Source: an uncultured Chloroflexota bacterium (lineage in GTDB: Bacteria > Chloroflexota > Anaerolineae > Aggregatilineales > Phototrophicaceae). Taken from it: a stretch of 6,446 nucleotides of DNA. A program made the position numbers and the translations under genes. The notes under the pieces were generated by a model, which had not been told where the DNA came from, made no database searches, and saw only the letters and a program-made list of their open reading frames with translations. The stretch is from contig CALMZT010000468.1 of the NCBI GenBank assembly GCA_937870805.1, positions 1 to 6,446 of the forward strand, read 5' to 3'. Shown here piece by piece: positions 5,702 to 6,446 of this stretch. Position 1 is the stretch's first letter. Each line of letters begins with the position of its first letter.

Positions 5702-5741
5702 ATCCATGTTGATTTATCTGCTACCGATAATCGACATGGAT
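5702..5741. repeat. Long near-perfect hairpin (40 bp)
   Basis: ATCCATGT (5702-5709) and ACATGGAT (5734-5741) pair perfectly. The stem continues through T-G, GATT/AATC and ATC/GAT with one bulged T, giving about 16 pairs and the loop TGCTACC (5719-5725). It lies between the terminator-like hairpin and the KGG stop codon and has no T-run on either side. It could be an RNA-stability element or a protein-binding site. Confidence 0.55.
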
Positions 5742-5791
5742 CATAGCTGTACTTCTGATGCTATATGCGTATCGACAGGTATCTAAGTCGA

Positions 5792-6082
5792 TTAACGGTT
5801 TCCGCCGCGATTACCGCCGCGATCATCGTCATCATTATTGCCACCACGACGATTGCCGCCGGATTCCTCGCCGCCCTTGCGTCCGATTTCAGCCATGTGT
5901 TCGCGGTCCTTGCTCACCGTTTCGCCGCCCTTGCGTCCGGCTTCACGCGCTTCTTCAGACGAGAATTCGTGGGCTGTGCCTTTTTCGTGGGCAGCTTTAC
6001 CGCCCTTGCTGGCGATTTCGCGCTGCTTTTCGGCATCCATTGCGGCAAAACCGCGTTCGCTCTTACCTTTATTTCCACCCAT
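5792..6082 (-). CDS. KGG-repeat stress-induced protein (YciG/GsiB-like)
   Basis: Small, very hydrophilic protein of 96 residues, expected to be cytoplasmic and largely disordered. Three KGG repeats are visible (26-28, 51-53, 69-71), in units such as MDAEKQREIASKGGKAAHEKG, SSEEAREAGRKGGE and KDREHMAEIGRKGGEE. The family (KGG or con-10 type, including YciG and Bacillus GsiB) is induced by general stress, starvation or desiccation, and its biochemical action is poorly known. The C-terminal tail (75-96) is low-complexity GGN/RGG with an Asp run (84-87). ATG 6082 is supported by TAGGAG (6091-6096) eight bases upstream and by a good promoter. The opposite strand of this gene has open frames that are shadows of the repeats. 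The gene is convergent with the MFS gene. Confidence 0.93.
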   Translation of the reverse strand: MGGNKGKSERGFAAMDAEKQREIASKGGKAAHEKGTAHEFSSEEAREAGRKGGETVSKDREHMAEIGRKGGEESGGNRRGGNNDDDDRGGNRGGNR

Positions 6083-6152
6083 CTTTTGATCTCCTACTAG
6101 AAAATTTTTGTATCCTTAACAGTAACGTACTCTGCAATTGGGACTTGTTCAG

Positions 6153-6182
6153 ATCGTATCATTGTGCTTTTATATGTGTCAA
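6153..6182 (-). promoter_or_regulatory. Promoter of the KGG gene
   Basis: On the minus strand, consensus TTGACA (6177-6182), an 18-bp spacer, and TACGAT (6153-6158) preceded by TGA, an extended -10. Transcription would begin near 6146, leaving about 64 nt of untranslated leader. The consensus -35 points to the housekeeping sigma factor. Confidence 0.65.
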
Positions 6183-6187
6183 TAATA

Positions 6188-6208
6188 CTAAACAGTAAAC
6201 TTGTTTAG
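6188..6208. promoter_or_regulatory. 21-bp palindrome upstream of the KGG promoter, candidate operator
   Basis: CTAAACA (6188-6194) and TGTTTAG (6202-6208) are exact inverted repeats separated by 7 bp. The site begins 5 bp upstream of the -35, at about -42 to -62, a usual place for an activator dimer. The regulator is unknown. Confidence 0.5.
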
Positions 6209-6446
6209 CATGAAGCTGTCGTAAGGGATTTCTAACGCAGAATATACGTAATGCAGTATGCCTTTTCTTTATAGATATATGAATTTCGAAATCTCCGATA
6301 TGATGTGAATTTGCAGCGGCGGCAAAACAATTGAGTGCTGCAAAGTCTGAGGCTGTTATTGCGGCAAAGATGCGTAAGTGCGGTTCACTGGAGCATGATC
6401 CTTCCTTTTGAACACGTATTTAACGTCAGTTTTGTTTAAGAGGTCA
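6209..6446. other. Region without a supportable gene
   Basis: No start codon, Shine-Dalgarno and reasonable reading frame coincide here. One short open stretch (about 6314-6411, with A-A-A-A-K-Q-L-S-A-A-K-S at its head) has coding-like composition but lacks a start near its beginning and ends at a TGA. It could be a decayed gene fragment. The window ends before any further gene. Confidence 0.4.

Noticed and set aside
5758..6198. Plus-strand frames opposite the KGG gene
   Set aside because: Antisense shadows of the KGG repeats; the minus-strand gene has a family match, Shine-Dalgarno and promoter.
6314..6411. Short Ala/Lys-rich open stretch near the right end
   Set aside because: No start codon near its beginning and a stop just upstream; at most a decayed fragment, with no family recognised.

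Overview
The window looks like chromosomal DNA of a mesophilic bacterium with mid-range G+C. The gene mix suits a member of the Chloroflexota (Anaerolineae-like): a DUF433 protein, a STAS-like small protein, a single-domain FHA protein, a KGG-repeat stress protein, and degenerate intergenic repeats. This placement is inference, because no rRNA or marker gene is present.

Layout. (1) 138-2185, minus strand: two tandem aldo/keto reductase genes of different subfamilies, probably one transcript read from about 2205 towards position 1. A perfect TATAAT lies just upstream of the first gene. (2) 2225-3736, plus strand: a DUF433 (antitoxin-like) gene with no visible toxin partner, a SpoIIAA/STAS-like gene behind its own extended -10 promoter, and an FHA-domain (phosphothreonine-binding) gene ended by a clear intrinsic terminator. 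(3) 3786-5409, plus strand: a 12-TM major facilitator transporter behind a leader of about 300 nt. The leader has a good promoter, a short 18-codon ORF with a Shine-Dalgarno, several competing hairpins, and a 7-nt exact complement of the transporter's Shine-Dalgarno. (4) 5410-5791: a convergent intergenic region with five successive hairpins, two of them inside a repeat-like element. (5) 5792-6082, minus strand: a KGG-repeat stress-type protein with a strong promoter and a 21-bp palindrome just upstream of its -35. (6) 6209-6446: no supportable gene.

The most interesting part is the leader of the MFS gene. The 18-residue peptide carries I-S-I-V-E, which resembles the I-A-V-V-E stalling segment of the ErmA leader peptide, and it precedes a candidate drug exporter whose ribosome-binding site could be masked. 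This suggests antibiotic-sensing translational attenuation, but it rests on reading by eye and the switching direction is not resolved. Other items worth checking are a promoter architecture shared between the STAS-like gene and the MFS leader, the palindrome at the KGG gene, and the hairpin-rich convergent region. The genes look like general stress, redox, signalling and detoxification functions. Apart from the two reductases, nothing shows that they act as one pathway.
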